DNA from: Guptibacillus hwajinpoensis
Lineage (GTDB): Bacteria; Bacillota; Bacilli; Bacillales; Guptibacillaceae
Length of the DNA stretch: 64,000 nt
Assembly: GCF_001039475.1 (NCBI RefSeq)
Contig: NZ_LELK01000001.1
Location: 872,793-936,792, forward strand
Reading direction: 5' to 3'
Positions 34,148 to 41,878 of this stretch are shown here, in pieces. The position numbers were made by a program, and so were the translations under genes. Position 1 is the stretch's first letter, and each line of letters begins with the position of its first letter. The notes below the pieces were generated by a model, which worked only from the letters and a program-made list of their open reading frames with translations, had not been told where the DNA came from and searched no databases.

Positions 34148-36025
34148 TTATGTTCTCCAGAATCGATTCCGATCTTTTCTAATTGTATATCCACTATCAT
34201 CAAGCTTCTCAAGAATAGGAACCAGGTACTTTCTACTCACATTTAGGATATCTTTCGCTTCTTGAAGTGTAAATGATTCACCTGTGCGTGATTTCAACTC
34301 AGTAATGGCCTTTTTGAAGCTATTCTCGTGAACGTATAATTCATCGGTCAGGCTAACGGCGATGTTTTCTGTTACTACGTATTGCTTAAATTCACCTTTT
34401 AGGGAATCTGGTATGCTTTCTTTCTCAATGAGCATATCAATTGGTGAAACGTTCAAGCCTTGTTTTCGTAATTCCTCGATAACCTGCGTCATTCTTGTTT
34501 TCCACGATCCAGGAAGATACGGCTCAAATGAGTCTGTTGAAAGGAAAGGACCCGTACTCTTTAGCTCACCTTTTTCTACATTCACATCAATGGTCTCTTC
34601 TATAAGTTTTACCGGATAAGTTTTTCTAACTTCTTGTATTAACTCTGCTTTAGGCATACCTTTTCGCATCGGAAATTGCTTATGAATATCCTCAACAATA
34701 ATTCGAATTGCCTGATCAACTCTGTTAAATACATTAACCGATGTTACATAGTCATCAAAAAGAACAAGTTGCGATTCTTTAGAGAGCTGTACATAAGCTT
34801 CTTCATCAAGACCAATATTCTGCATCACTTGATCTTTAGAGAGTAGAAGTTCTTGATCAAGCAATTGATCTAACCTTTCTACTGGTGTACCTCGTTGCAT
34901 CTGTTCAAACATCGCTATCGTGTCATGACCAAATTGATACTTTTCTCCAGCTACATTTAAAATGCTCCCTCCTCCTATTGTTTCAACAGGCGTAGGGCGT
35001 CTTACAATAACATGATCTCCTTTTTTGGCTGCCAAAGGATCATGAAGTCGAATCTGGCAATAAAGCTCTTCTCGCTCACCTGAGTTCAATACGTTTCGAT
35101 CGAAAAAGACAATAGTGCCCCTTACTTCAGCTGTTCCGTTATGCACCGTAACTAGTGAGCGCTGTTTCAACTCATGAGACATTGTTAGGGATTGCGTGAA
35201 TGCAAGATCGATGGTTGACGTTACCGCGTAATGATTAGAGTTAACCATAACCTGACCTCGACTAAGCTCATGTTTATTTGTCCCTGCAAGATTAATCGCA
35301 ACACGCTGACCTGCAAACGCTCGATCTACTTTCTCGTTATGCGTTTGTATTTGTCTCACTCTAGCTTCGAAATGATCAGGTAAAAGCGTAACTTTTTCAC
35401 CATCTCTTATTTCCCCATCAAAAATCGTTCCTCTTACTATCGTTCCATGTCCCTGTAGTGTGAAAACCTGGTCAATAGGTAGACGGAACGCTCCTGCTTT
35501 ATTTCTTGAAGGCAAACTGGAAAGAAATGATGCAATACTTTTTTTCAATCCCTCAAGCCCTCTGCCGGACTTAGCATCTACAAAATGAATCTCAGAACCT
35601 TCAAATCCAGAACCTGAAATGTAATCAAGTATATCCTCCTGAACAAGCTGAAGCATTTCTTCATCCACAAGGTCTGCTTTTGTAATCGCTATGATGGATC
35701 TTTGAATACCTAAGAGAGAGAGAATTTCTAGATGCTCTCTCGTTTGTGGCATCACACCTTCATCAGCTGCGACAACAGGGATAACAAGATCAATCCCAGC
35801 GACACCCGCAATCATTTGTCTAATAAAACGTTCATGACCCGGCACATCAATAATTGAGACTGTCATGTCTTCCGAAAGACGAAATGGCGCAAAACCAGGC
35901 TCAATTGAAATATTTCGTTCTTTTTCTTCTTTTAACCGGTCTGTATCAATGCCTGTCAAAGCACCAGTTAACGTCGTTTTTCCATGATCGATATGTCCTG
36001 CAAGACCGATCGTAAAATAGTTCAT
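34148..36025 (-). CDS. selB: Selenocysteine-specific elongation factor SelB
   Basis: 625-residue GTPase that delivers Sec-tRNA(Sec) to UGA codons by binding the SECIS hairpin. The ATG at 36025 starts [20 protein letters not shown]; the frame is open for 52 more codons upstream, but those are not conserved-looking. GGCGGGTG lies before the chosen start. GTPase motifs are [16 protein letters not shown] and TKAD. The C-terminal third has the winged-helix repeats that bind SECIS RNA ([20 protein letters not shown]). Length is close to the usual about 610-640. It probably is co-transcribed with the ABC importer. Confidence 0.94.
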   Translation of the reverse strand: MNYFTIGLAGHIDHGKTTLTGALTGIDTDRLKEEKERNISIEPGFAPFRLSEDMTVSIIDVPGHERFIRQMIAGVAGIDLVIPVVAADEGVMPQTREHLEILSLLGIQRSIIAITKADLVDEEMLQLVQEDILDYISGSGFEGSEIHFVDAKSGRGLEGLKKSIASFLSSLPSRNKAGAFRLPIDQVFTLQGHGTIVRGTIFDGEIRDGEKVTLLPDHFEARVRQIQTHNEKVDRAFAGQRVAINLAGTNKHELSRGQVMVNSNHYAVTSTIDLAFTQSLTMSHELKQRSLVTVHNGTAEVRGTIVFFDRNVLNSGEREELYCQIRLHDPLAAKKGDHVIVRRPTPVETIGGGSILNVAGEKYQFGHDTIAMFEQMQRGTPVERLDQLLDQELLLSKDQVMQNIGLDEEAYVQLSKESQLVLFDDYVTSVNVFNRVDQAIRIIVEDIHKQFPMRKGMPKAELIQEVRKTYPVKLIEETIDVNVEKGELKSTGPFLSTDSFEPYLPGSWKTRMTQVIEELRKQGLNVSPIDMLIEKESIPDSLKGEFKQYVVTENIAVSLTDELYVHENSFKKAITELKSRTGESFTLQEAKDILNVSRKYLVPILEKLDDSGYTIRKDRNRFWRT

Positions 36026-36292
36026 ACTTTCACCCGCCAATCTACATACATCCGATGTTAACATTAATAAAAGTCGTAATAGGTTGCAACTTATAACCCC
36101 TGAAATGCGCAAATATAGTAATGTACATCCACTACTCTCAACTATACACGCTTGTATAATTATACAGTCATGCATGTACAAAAAGTTACTAACAGCTATC
36201 CACAGGAGAGAACTGTTATACTTTACAAATCACGCTGTACCACTCCTCCAGCTGTTATAGTCGGCTAAAAACAACTGTTACATATCTTATTT

Positions 36293-36396
36293 TTTGTCGA
36301 AATATGAGGCTTGGTATATTTTTAGATTTGTTGTCGAAAAATGCAAGAGGTATGACTCATTACTTTATTATAGAGCTAAGCGCACGGTTCGACAAA
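36293..36396. promoter_or_regulatory. Three Spo0A-box-like sites
   Basis: TTTGTCGAA (36293-36301) and TTGTCGAAAA (36331-36340) on the plus strand, and TTCGACAAA (36388-36396), the reverse orientation. Each contains TGTCGAA or its complement, the core of the 0A box. Two are in AT-rich runs like known strong boxes. Confidence 0.5.
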
Positions 36397-36474
36397 AAAT
36401 ACCGTTCTCACTTTACCCACAGTAAATGTTTACTAAGACATTTACTAAACTTCACTCCTTTCTGAGCACAACAG

Positions 36475-36503
36475 TTGAATCTCAATGATTCTTCAGTTAT
36501 TAT
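36475..36503 (+). promoter_or_regulatory. SigA-type promoter of selC
   Basis: TTGAAT (36475-36480), a 17-base spacer and TATTAT (36498-36503) lie 25 bases upstream of the tRNA-Sec 5' end, fitting a direct short transcript. Confidence 0.6.
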
Positions 36504-36527
36504 ATTAAAAGAATGATTCATTTCTAT

Positions 36528-36624
36528 GGGGCTGGTTGTACGTCTGGTGAGTGCCACGGTCTTCAAAACCGCCTGGGAGGCGCGTGCCGTCTTCGGTGGG
36601 TTCGATTCCCACACAGTCCCGCCA
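36528..36624 (+). tRNA. selC: tRNA-Sec (anticodon UCA)
   Basis: 97-base tRNA ending in CCA. It has an anticodon loop CTTCAAA with anticodon TCA at 36563-36565, a long variable arm (GCCTGGGAGGCGC..), a T-arm GTGGGTTCGATTCCCAC and an extended acceptor (GGGGCTG.. against CAGTCCC). Length, long variable arm and UCA anticodon mark it as selenocysteine tRNA. A SigA-type promoter is upstream and a terminator follows at 36664. Confidence 0.95.
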
Positions 36625-36663
36625 ATTTTAATCGACTAACTATCATGAAACATTTCTACATAT

Positions 36664-36696
36664 TAAAAAGCAGACTGCATGCTAGTCTGCTTTTTG
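36664..36696 (+). terminator. Terminator of selC
   Basis: AAAAGCAGACT-GCATGCT-AGTCTGCTTTTT forms a 7-8-bp stem with a T-run, 40 bases past the tRNA CCA. Confidence 0.88.
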
Positions 36697-36705
36697 TCAT
36701 TAAAG

Positions 36706-36928
36706 AAGGCTCTTTTCGTATACATTGTTGCTATATGTTTGGGTTAATTTCCGCTCCAGGATGCTCGCTTTCCGCGGGGCGGGCGGTGAGCCTCCTCGGC
36801 TTCGCCTGTGGGGTCTCACCTGTCCCGCTATTCCCGCAGGAGTCGAGCATCCTTCCGCTCCAATTAGCGTAGTCAGGTTCTTTTACGAAAATACTTTCAA
36901 AAACAACAATCTTTTAGAAAAGAGCCTT
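36706..36928 (+). repeat. Intergenic repeat copy R7 (full length), right flank of the selenium locus
   Basis: AAGGCTCTTTTCGTATACAT at the left and ACAACAATCTTTTAGAAAAG with AGCCTT at the right match each other as imperfect 25-bp inverted repeats. The core is a long GC-rich imperfect palindrome running from TTCCGCTCCAGGATGCTCG to CGAGCATCCTTCCGCTCC. It is the best preserved copy here. Confidence 0.9.
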
Positions 36929-37013
36929 AAAGAAACAAATTCTCCCCTACTCTCTTCTAACTTCTTTAAATCTCACTACTTTCTTAACCCTCATTCATAA
37001 TCGTCGTTCTCTG

Positions 37014-37151
37014 TTAATTTGGATCGAGCTCCATTTTGCCGACAACCTGCCCAATCTCTAAATACTGACTTAGCATCAAGAAGCGATCTTCTCTACCGTC
37101 ATAGACTCCGAAGCCGAGACTTAAATAACGCTACACCTCTTGATTAATCAT
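37014..37151 (-). pseudogene. Small coding remnant with in-frame amber stop
   Basis: Minus-strand frame MINQEV, then TAG, then RYLSLGFGVYDGREDRF.. and LMLSQYLEIGQVVGKMELDPN. The segment after the stop reads like true protein and has no other stop, but the TAG at codon 7 interrupts it and no alternative start follows in a good place. It may be the 3' remnant of a lost gene beside yneK. No parent family was recognised. Confidence 0.4.
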
Positions 37152-37210
37152 CATTTTCGACGTATAATGTGACCGTATTCAAACAATTATTTACACTATA
37201 ATGCCAAGAG

Positions 37211-37645
37211 GTGATGGTGTTGGCAGGTTGGTTTCAATGGTTTATTGTCAGCTGGACAGTCATATTAATATCGCTAATTGCTATTGGTGGATTCTTTATG
37301 TTTCGGAAGTTTCTCAAACGCCTACCTAAAGAAGATGGCAAATCAATATTAGATTGGCAAGAATATCATATCGAAAAAACAAAACACATGTGGAGTCCTG
37401 ATCAAATCAAACTCCTAGATGAACTGGTATCTCCTGTTCCAGAATTATTTAGAGACATTGCTAAATACAAAATTGCAGGAACAGTTGGAGAGCTCGCTTT
37501 ACAAGAAAACGCGAAACACATGTCTCAGGATCTTATTATCCGAGGGTATATTATCGCCACTCCGAAACGAGATCATAAGTGGCTCATCAAAAAATTAAAT
37601 GAAAAGCGAATTGATATGACACCATATCATCATTTGCTTCAATAA
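37211..37645 (+). CDS. yneK: DUF2621 membrane-anchored protein, YneK
   Basis: 144-residue protein with one N-terminal transmembrane segment (about residues 10-30) and a soluble DUF2621 domain (KSILDWQEYHIEKTKHMW..LLDELVSPVPELFRDIAKYKIAG). It is close to B. subtilis YneK, the neighbour of ccdC there as here. The annotated start is GTG/ATG-rich; the ATG within AGAGGTGATGGTG at 37211 is acceptable. It converges on ccdC with a shared terminator. The function is unknown. Confidence 0.85.
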   Translation: MMVLAGWFQWFIVSWTVILISLIAIGGFFMFRKFLKRLPKEDGKSILDWQEYHIEKTKHMWSPDQIKLLDELVSPVPELFRDIAKYKIAGTVGELALQENAKHMSQDLIIRGYIIATPKRDHKWLIKKLNEKRIDMTPYHHLLQ

Positions 37646-37681
37646 AAAACTCGTTTAGCATAAGAGCTAAACGAGTTTTTT
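37645..37681. terminator. Bidirectional terminator between yneK and ccdC
   Basis: AAAAACTCGTTTAGC-ATAAGA-GCTAAACGAGTTTTT is a perfect 15-bp stem between convergent genes. Confidence 0.93.
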
Positions 37682-38168
37682 ATAATAAGGTTTGATGCAA
37701 AGTAGTTCGATGCCCTCTACTTCTCTCCGTTTTCCGAAATTGAAAGTACATCGCAATTCTCCATGGCACAATCATACCAAATGCTAGAACGAAGAATAGT
37801 GAACTTGTTTGAAGAACGGGTATGGACTCCCCTATTATGAGTTTGAAAATAATTCGAACCAATAATAACCCAATCAAAATGAACGCAAATGCCTTCGATC
37901 GCGTTAAGTATATCTGGTTCCCTCTAATTTCAAATTTTGATGTTCTAATTAAAAGAAGTGAAAACGCAGCACCAACAGAAAGCGCTTCTATCGCTTCGTA
38001 CCATGGAACTCTCGCCTCTGGTAGGGCAAACATAAAAAAACCTGTTGCCATGAAAAAAGGCGGAAGTATAATCTTTCTAATTGTTGCTGGTTTTTTCGAA
38101 GCTTTCAACCTGATGACAATCATTGCCATTGCCATCATAGCTCCTACAATTGTACTAAAAATCAGCAT
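37680..38168 (-). CDS. ccdC: CcdC membrane protein
   Basis: 162-residue integral membrane protein with about five hydrophobic helices. Features: MLIFSTIVGAMMAMAMIVIR, RKIILPPFFMATGFFMFALPEARVPW and the C-terminal WRIAMYFQFRKT. It matches CcdC (YneJ), encoded near ccdA in Bacillus and linked to cytochrome c maturation, though the exact role is unclear. The ATG at 38168 has GAGGG eight bases upstream; an earlier GTG lies within that site. In B. subtilis a response-regulator-like gene (yneI) separates ccdA and ccdC; here it is an MrpB-like gene. Confidence 0.86.
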   Translation of the reverse strand: MLIFSTIVGAMMAMAMIVIRLKASKKPATIRKIILPPFFMATGFFMFALPEARVPWYEAIEALSVGAAFSLLLIRTSKFEIRGNQIYLTRSKAFAFILIGLLLVRIIFKLIIGESIPVLQTSSLFFVLAFGMIVPWRIAMYFQFRKTERSRGHRTTLHQTLL

Positions 38169-38245
38169 AATTTCATCCCTCACCTATACCGTTACTCCCT
38201 ATCCTTTCCATTGTATGTGGAAGAGACGGAAAATACAAGCTTACG

Positions 38246-38274
38246 AAAAAAGAACAGGGGCATATCTCCCCTGC
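38246..38274 (-). terminator. Terminator of the MrpB-like gene
   Basis: CAGGGG-AGATATG-CCCCTG stem followed by TTCTTTTTT on the minus strand, just beyond the stop codon. Confidence 0.75.
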
Positions 38275-38280
38275 TCTCCT

Positions 38281-38736
38281 TTAACCATTTTGCTTAGAAA
38301 GTTCTTCTTCACCCTCATCTGCAGCTATTGATAGAATAATCGTCATCGTTACACCTACAACGGTGAAGTAGACGCCAAGGTCAAATAGCATAGCAGTTGC
38401 AAGGTGAGAATGACCTAAGATCGGAAGTTCGAAATAGGCATCCGTTTGGCTCAAAAAAGGTTGATTAAAGATAAATGAACCCATCCCCGTTAACACAGCG
38501 ATTAATAATCCAATCGGAATAAAATTCTTAAAGTCAATTCGAATGACCCTGTCCATCGTTTTGAAACCATACGATATGTAAAGAAGAACAAGGGCACCCG
38601 CCGTCATAAGTCCACCGATAAATCCACCACCAGGCGCATTGTGTCCTGCAAAAAATAAGTAGATGGAGAATCCTAAAATAATGAAAACAATAATTGTTGT
38701 AGTTGTTTTAAGTATTAGATCATTTGTCCCTTTCAC
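38281..38736 (-). CDS. Orphan MrpB/MnhB-like antiporter subunit
   Basis: 151-residue membrane protein with four hydrophobic segments. It has the MrpB/MnhB signature: ILKTTTTIIVFIILGFSIYLFFAGHNAPGGGFIGG, followed by ATAMLFDLGVYFTVVGVTMTI at the C-terminus. MrpB normally works only within the six- or seven-subunit Mrp Na+/H+ antiporter. No mrpA, C, D, E, F or G lies nearby: the neighbours are ccdA and ccdC. The subunit either joins an Mrp complex encoded elsewhere or has its own role. Confidence 0.88.
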   Translation of the reverse strand: MKGTNDLILKTTTTIIVFIILGFSIYLFFAGHNAPGGGFIGGLMTAGALVLLYISYGFKTMDRVIRIDFKNFIPIGLLIAVLTGMGSFIFNQPFLSQTDAYFELPILGHSHLATAMLFDLGVYFTVVGVTMTIILSIAADEGEEELSKQNG

Positions 38737-38756
38737 ATGACTGCATCCTTTCCATC

Positions 38757-39467
38757 TTAAAATCCTTGGAATCCATTAAAGAGGTTATTCACGAGAAATG
38801 ATGTGAACATTGTCATAAAGTTAAAGTATAACAACACACCCATTACAATCATTAAATACCCGCCAGCCTTCATAATGAACCGGCTGTTTTTCTTAATCCA
38901 TTGCATTCGTCCAATAAAAAAGGAAAGAATGAAAAATGGAACGGAAAAACCAAGCGTGTACGCTACCATGTACAATAAGCCAGCATCTGGATTCGAAACA
39001 CCAAGGGCAATGACAGCTGCGAGGATTGGTCCTGTACAAGGTGTCCAGCCTGCTGCAAATCCCATTCCAATTAGAATAGAGCCTATAAAACCAGTCGGTC
39101 GGTTCCGAATCGTTAAACGCCTATCTTTCATAAGAAATGTCGGTTTCCAGAATCCCACTACAACAAGTCCAAACACAACAATCAAAATAGCTCCTACTTG
39201 ACGCAGTAGTTCTTTATATTGGATAAACAAATGTCCGATGAATGTTGTAGACATGCCCAGCACGAGAAAGATGATTGAGAATCCAATTAAGAAGAAAATC
39301 GTGTGAAAGATCGCTCGCCGCTGCATCATTCCACCATCTTCTTTTAAATCGTCAACTGACACACCTGTGATGTATGAAATAAACGCCGGATAAAGCGGCA
39401 AGACACACGGTGAGATAAACGATAGAAAACCGGCACCGAACGCTAAAAACAAGTTCAAATCTGCCAT
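38757..39467 (-). CDS. ccdA: Cytochrome c biogenesis protein CcdA
   Basis: 236-residue, six-helix thiol-disulfide membrane protein that passes reducing power across the membrane for cytochrome c maturation and spore formation. The two redox cysteines are in [10 protein letters not shown] (about Cys21) and GWTPCTGP (about Cys140). Length equals the usual size. It ends 20 bases before the MrpB-like start and may be co-transcribed with it. Synteny with yneF on the other side agrees with B. subtilis. Confidence 0.93.
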   Translation of the reverse strand: MADLNLFLAFGAGFLSFISPCVLPLYPAFISYITGVSVDDLKEDGGMMQRRAIFHTIFFLIGFSIIFLVLGMSTTFIGHLFIQYKELLRQVGAILIVVFGLVVVGFWKPTFLMKDRRLTIRNRPTGFIGSILIGMGFAAGWTPCTGPILAAVIALGVSNPDAGLLYMVAYTLGFSVPFFILSFFIGRMQWIKKNSRFIMKAGGYLMIVMGVLLYFNFMTMFTSFLVNNLFNGFQGF

Positions 39468-39577
39468 TGCATTACTCCTTGTCTAATGCACATGGTCATT
39501 ATAGCATGTGCATGTAGTTACCATTCCAACCTTTATTGTAATTGAATTTGTACGTTCATACTATGAACATTCATCAA

Positions 39578-40477
39578 CTATTTTGTATTAGGAAAGAATT
39601 CTTCGAGCGTATTCCCTGCTTCATGAATATCTTGTGCTGCTTCTTTCCCAACATATCGAACGTGCCAAGGCTCGTATTGATAACCCGTTATCTCTTCTTT
39701 CCCTTTTAAGTAACGAACAACAAACCCATAGTTATGCGCATTTTCAGCAACCCATTGTCCTTCAGGTGTGCTTCCAAATTCTTCAGTTAATGAACTACCA
39801 AGGGATGGCGTACTAATATCCATCGTTAACCCTGTTTGATGTTCACTCTGACCGGCCTGAGCACTAACTTGATTCGCTTCTTCTTCGCCATAGCGATCAA
39901 CATTGTAAGCAAATATCGCTTCTTGGCGATCATAAGAGCGATAACCGGAAACAGCTTTCAACTCATGACCTTCTTCTTCAGCAGCTACAAACATCTCTTC
40001 AAGCGCCTTCGCTGCTTCTTCCACCATTAATCTCTTCGGGTCACCTTCTGGAGCATAGAAAGCTACATCAGGTTCAACTAAATTCTCCGGTACAAAGTCT
40101 GCAGGTAAATTGCGTTCCTTGTTGGCAACAACGTAGATACTACCTGGATTCGTTACAGTGCGTTGTCCATCGTTTTCTTCTATGGTTTCAGCCATTGTTG
40201 GATAGGCACTCTGCTCACTTTTATCTTCACTTTGCTTTTCTTCAGTTTGATCTTCGTTCTTTTTGGCATCATCCTGATTGCCGTTAGTCTCTTGATCTTC
40301 ATTCTTTTTAGTGTCTTCTGGATTGTTATTTGCGCTATTGTTCGTTTCGTTAGATGGTAAATTCGTTTGATTCTCATTCGCCGTCTGCCCTGGGTCTTGA
40401 TTGGCGTCATTTGCTTGACACCCAGCAAGAAGAGCAAGAGATAAGCCACTTGCAATAAATAGATTCTTCATCGTCAT
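39578..40477 (-). CDS. VanY/M15B-family D,D-carboxypeptidase lipoprotein
   Basis: 299-residue lipoprotein. Signal peptide with lipobox LLAGC (Cys19), then an Asn/Gln/Glu/Asp-rich linker to about residue 95. The M15B peptidase domain follows, with zinc motifs SEHQTGLTMD and EPWHVRYVG and the SGYRSYDRQ stretch. This is the layout of YodJ-like D-alanyl-D-alanine carboxypeptidases, which trim peptidoglycan stem peptides outside the membrane. It lies between ccdA and yneF, an extra gene compared with the B. subtilis order. Confidence 0.87.
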   Translation of the reverse strand: MTMKNLFIASGLSLALLAGCQANDANQDPGQTANENQTNLPSNETNNSANNNPEDTKKNEDQETNGNQDDAKKNEDQTEEKQSEDKSEQSAYPTMAETIEENDGQRTVTNPGSIYVVANKERNLPADFVPENLVEPDVAFYAPEGDPKRLMVEEAAKALEEMFVAAEEEGHELKAVSGYRSYDRQEAIFAYNVDRYGEEEANQVSAQAGQSEHQTGLTMDISTPSLGSSLTEEFGSTPEGQWVAENAHNYGFVVRYLKGKEEITGYQYEPWHVRYVGKEAAQDIHEAGNTLEEFFPNTK

Positions 40478-40556
40478 ATCAACACTTCCTGATTGTTTTA
40501 TAGTCTAATCTATCATACCATCTAACCATTTAGACCCGTCAACCAAAATCAACCCA

Positions 40557-40585
40557 TAAAAAAAGCACTCTGCTATCAGAGTGCC
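40557..40585 (-). terminator. Terminator of yneF
   Basis: GCACTCTG-CTAT-CAGAGTGC stem, followed on the minus strand by TTTTTTTATGGG. Confidence 0.85.
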
Positions 40586-40591
40586 CGTGCT

Positions 40592-40819
40592 TTATTTATC
40601 GTTTGTATTCATTTGACTATTCATAGCCTTCATCATCTGATTAATCTTCTTCTGAGAAGGTTTTTGCCCCATCTGCATCATCATAACACGCAGCATGTTC
40701 TCATTAATTGGGGGATTCTTCTTTAAATAGTCCATCATATACTTGCGGGCAATAAAAAAGCCAAGTGCTACTCCAGCAATCAACGCTAGAACGCCCACAA
40801 TCGTGTACATCCACCACAT
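40592..40819 (-). CDS. yneF: UPF0154 membrane protein YneF
   Basis: 75-residue protein with one N-terminal transmembrane helix (residues 5-25, [21 protein letters not shown]) and a Met/Lys/Asn-rich cytosolic tail with [23 protein letters not shown]. It clearly belongs to the UPF0154 (YneF) family of unknown function. AAGGAGGA precedes the ATG. It lies downstream of sirA as in B. subtilis. Confidence 0.92.
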   Translation of the reverse strand: MWWMYTIVGVLALIAGVALGFFIARKYMMDYLKKNPPINENMLRVMMMQMGQKPSQKKINQMMKAMNSQMNTNDK

Positions 40820-40911
40820 TCTAGATTTCCTCCTTATTCTTTCTCTTCCAATAGTGTACTACAACCCGTAATGATTATACAATAACGACTACTAAAATAG
40901 TAGGAGTTTGT

Positions 40912-41355
40912 TTAAACTAGTTTCTGCTGTTTTATTGGGTTAAGCCAGCCATATCGACCAGATTGGAAGTCAATCGCAAAAAAAGAAGGAGTTAATTTCC
41001 GAATCACTTCAAAAAAAACGGTCTCAGCATCGTTCGAACCGCTAGAATATAAATTAAGTTTTTCACGCCTTACAAATAAGGAAGCATCACTCTGTGATTG
41101 TTTAATCGATAGCCTATGGCCGTCATTTCTGAATTCATAGGTACGAAAACCACCTAATTCATTCACAATATACTTATTCAGATCCTCTTCACAAACAGGC
41201 TCGGTAATAAAACTAACCTGTTTATCCAAAAGCGATTTTTCTTCTACAAATAAAGCACGCTTTCTTTCAGAGAATAGGTGATACAAAAGGGTTTCCTTAC
41301 CAGCATATTCAGAAGCGACGTCTTGCTTAATGAAATACATTTCATAGTGCCTCAT
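40912..41355 (-). CDS. sirA: Sporulation inhibitor of replication SirA
   Basis: 147-residue protein close to B. subtilis SirA (YneE, 148 residues), which binds DnaA domain I at the start of sporulation to stop new rounds of replication. Landmarks: MRHYEMYFIKQDVASEYAGK at the start and AETVFFEVIRKLTPSFFAIDF..RYGWLNPIKQQKLV at the end. The ATG at 41355 has AGGGGGAAG upstream, so the longer open frame is not used. A Spo0A-box-like TTTTGTCGAA lies about 100 bases upstream (41451-41460), fitting the known Spo0A control of this gene. Confidence 0.88.
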   Translation of the reverse strand: MRHYEMYFIKQDVASEYAGKETLLYHLFSERKRALFVEEKSLLDKQVSFITEPVCEEDLNKYIVNELGGFRTYEFRNDGHRLSIKQSQSDASLFVRREKLNLYSSGSNDAETVFFEVIRKLTPSFFAIDFQSGRYGWLNPIKQQKLV

Positions 41356-41450
41356 ACACTTCCCCCTGTCACACAAAGCATGATTATGAAAGATAGTATA
41401 CACGACTCTCTTTAAAATCGTTGTCTATGCATGTAGCACGTGTCCACTAG

Positions 41451-41460
41451 TTTTGTCGAA
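41451..41460. promoter_or_regulatory. Spo0A-box-like site upstream of sirA
   Basis: TTTTGTCGAA, continued by AT, matches the 0A core TGTCGAA in an AT-rich setting. It is about 95-105 bases upstream of the sirA start, reversed relative to the gene. Confidence 0.55.
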
Positions 41461-41463
41461 ATC

Positions 41464-41508
41464 AAAAAAAGCCTGTACTATAACATATATGTTATAGTAC
41501 AGGCTTTT
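41464..41508 (-). terminator. Terminator of the HesB/YqkB-like gene
   Basis: AAAAGCCTGTACTATAACAT and its exact complement make a near-perfect 20-bp hairpin with almost no loop, four bases after the stop. One arm (TGTACTATAACA) is repeated in the 5' leader of the same gene. Confidence 0.88.
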
Positions 41509-41512
41509 AATG

Positions 41513-41797
41513 CTATGCCATGCTCGGCAAGTCGCAAAGAACGCCGCCACAGCTCTCATCATAATCAAGCTTCATTCGATCAACAAACCACTGATCATCC
41601 GGTCGTACAAAGTAAGTAACCCCACCAATTTCTTGCTTATAATCTTCATATGAAGGCCGATCTGACATAACACCAAGGGAAAAACCGCCACTATCTCCGC
41701 TTCCAGCATAGCGCACAAACAATCTCAAGCTATCTCCGTTCCCAAGTTCCATTTCATTCTTATAAAATTCTGCAGCTGAGTCAGTTACAACAAACAT
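41513..41797 (-). CDS. HesB/IscA-like protein, YqkB/YneR type
   Basis: 94-residue small cytosolic protein of the HesB-like group, a paralogue of the yneR product at 21.6 kb. Features: FYKNEMELGNGDSLRLFVRYAG, GGFSLGV, GGVTYFVRPDDQWFV and a C-terminal SCGGVLCDL segment that supplies two cysteines. These could bind iron or Fe-S, unlike in the paralogue. A good promoter (TTGCAA-16-TATACT, 41846-41873) precedes it. It occupies the place that tkt holds between ynzC and sirA in B. subtilis. Confidence 0.8.
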   Translation of the reverse strand: MFVVTDSAAEFYKNEMELGNGDSLRLFVRYAGSGDSGGFSLGVMSDRPSYEDYKQEIGGVTYFVRPDDQWFVDRMKLDYDESCGGVLCDLPSMA

Positions 41798-41845
41798 CTT
41801 ATCCGCCCTCTCCGTTTTTTGTATTAGTACATCTTGTTATAGTAC

Positions 41846-41873
41846 AGTATAACGAAAATTCAAAAAATTGCAA
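41846..41873 (-). promoter_or_regulatory. SigA-type promoter of the HesB/YqkB-like gene
   Basis: On the minus strand TTGCAA (41868-41873), 16 bases, TATACT (41846-41851). It lies about 50 bases upstream of the start codon. Confidence 0.6.
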
Positions 41874-41878
41874 CCATA

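Larger units (their letters stand above)
36026..36527. other. Intergenic region between selB and selC with Spo0A-box-like sites
   Basis: No gene is supported in these 502 bases. They hold a near-DnaA box CTATCCACA around 36197, three Spo0A-box-like sequences, a GTAAATG..CATTTAC inverted repeat at 36422-36446, and the selC promoter at 36475-36503. Confidence 0.5.

Noticed and set aside
36026-36181. N-terminal extension of SelB by 52 codons
   Set aside because: The extra residues have no similarity to the GTPase start, and [18 protein letters not shown] with an upstream ribosome-binding site is the usual beginning.
36513-36872. A 119-codon plus-strand open frame
   Set aside because: It runs across tRNA-Sec, its terminator and repeat R7, so it is not coding.
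37646-37680. Terminator palindromes as transposon ends
   Set aside because: The many perfect hairpins between convergent genes have T-runs on the correct side and no shared sequence, unlike the repeat family.
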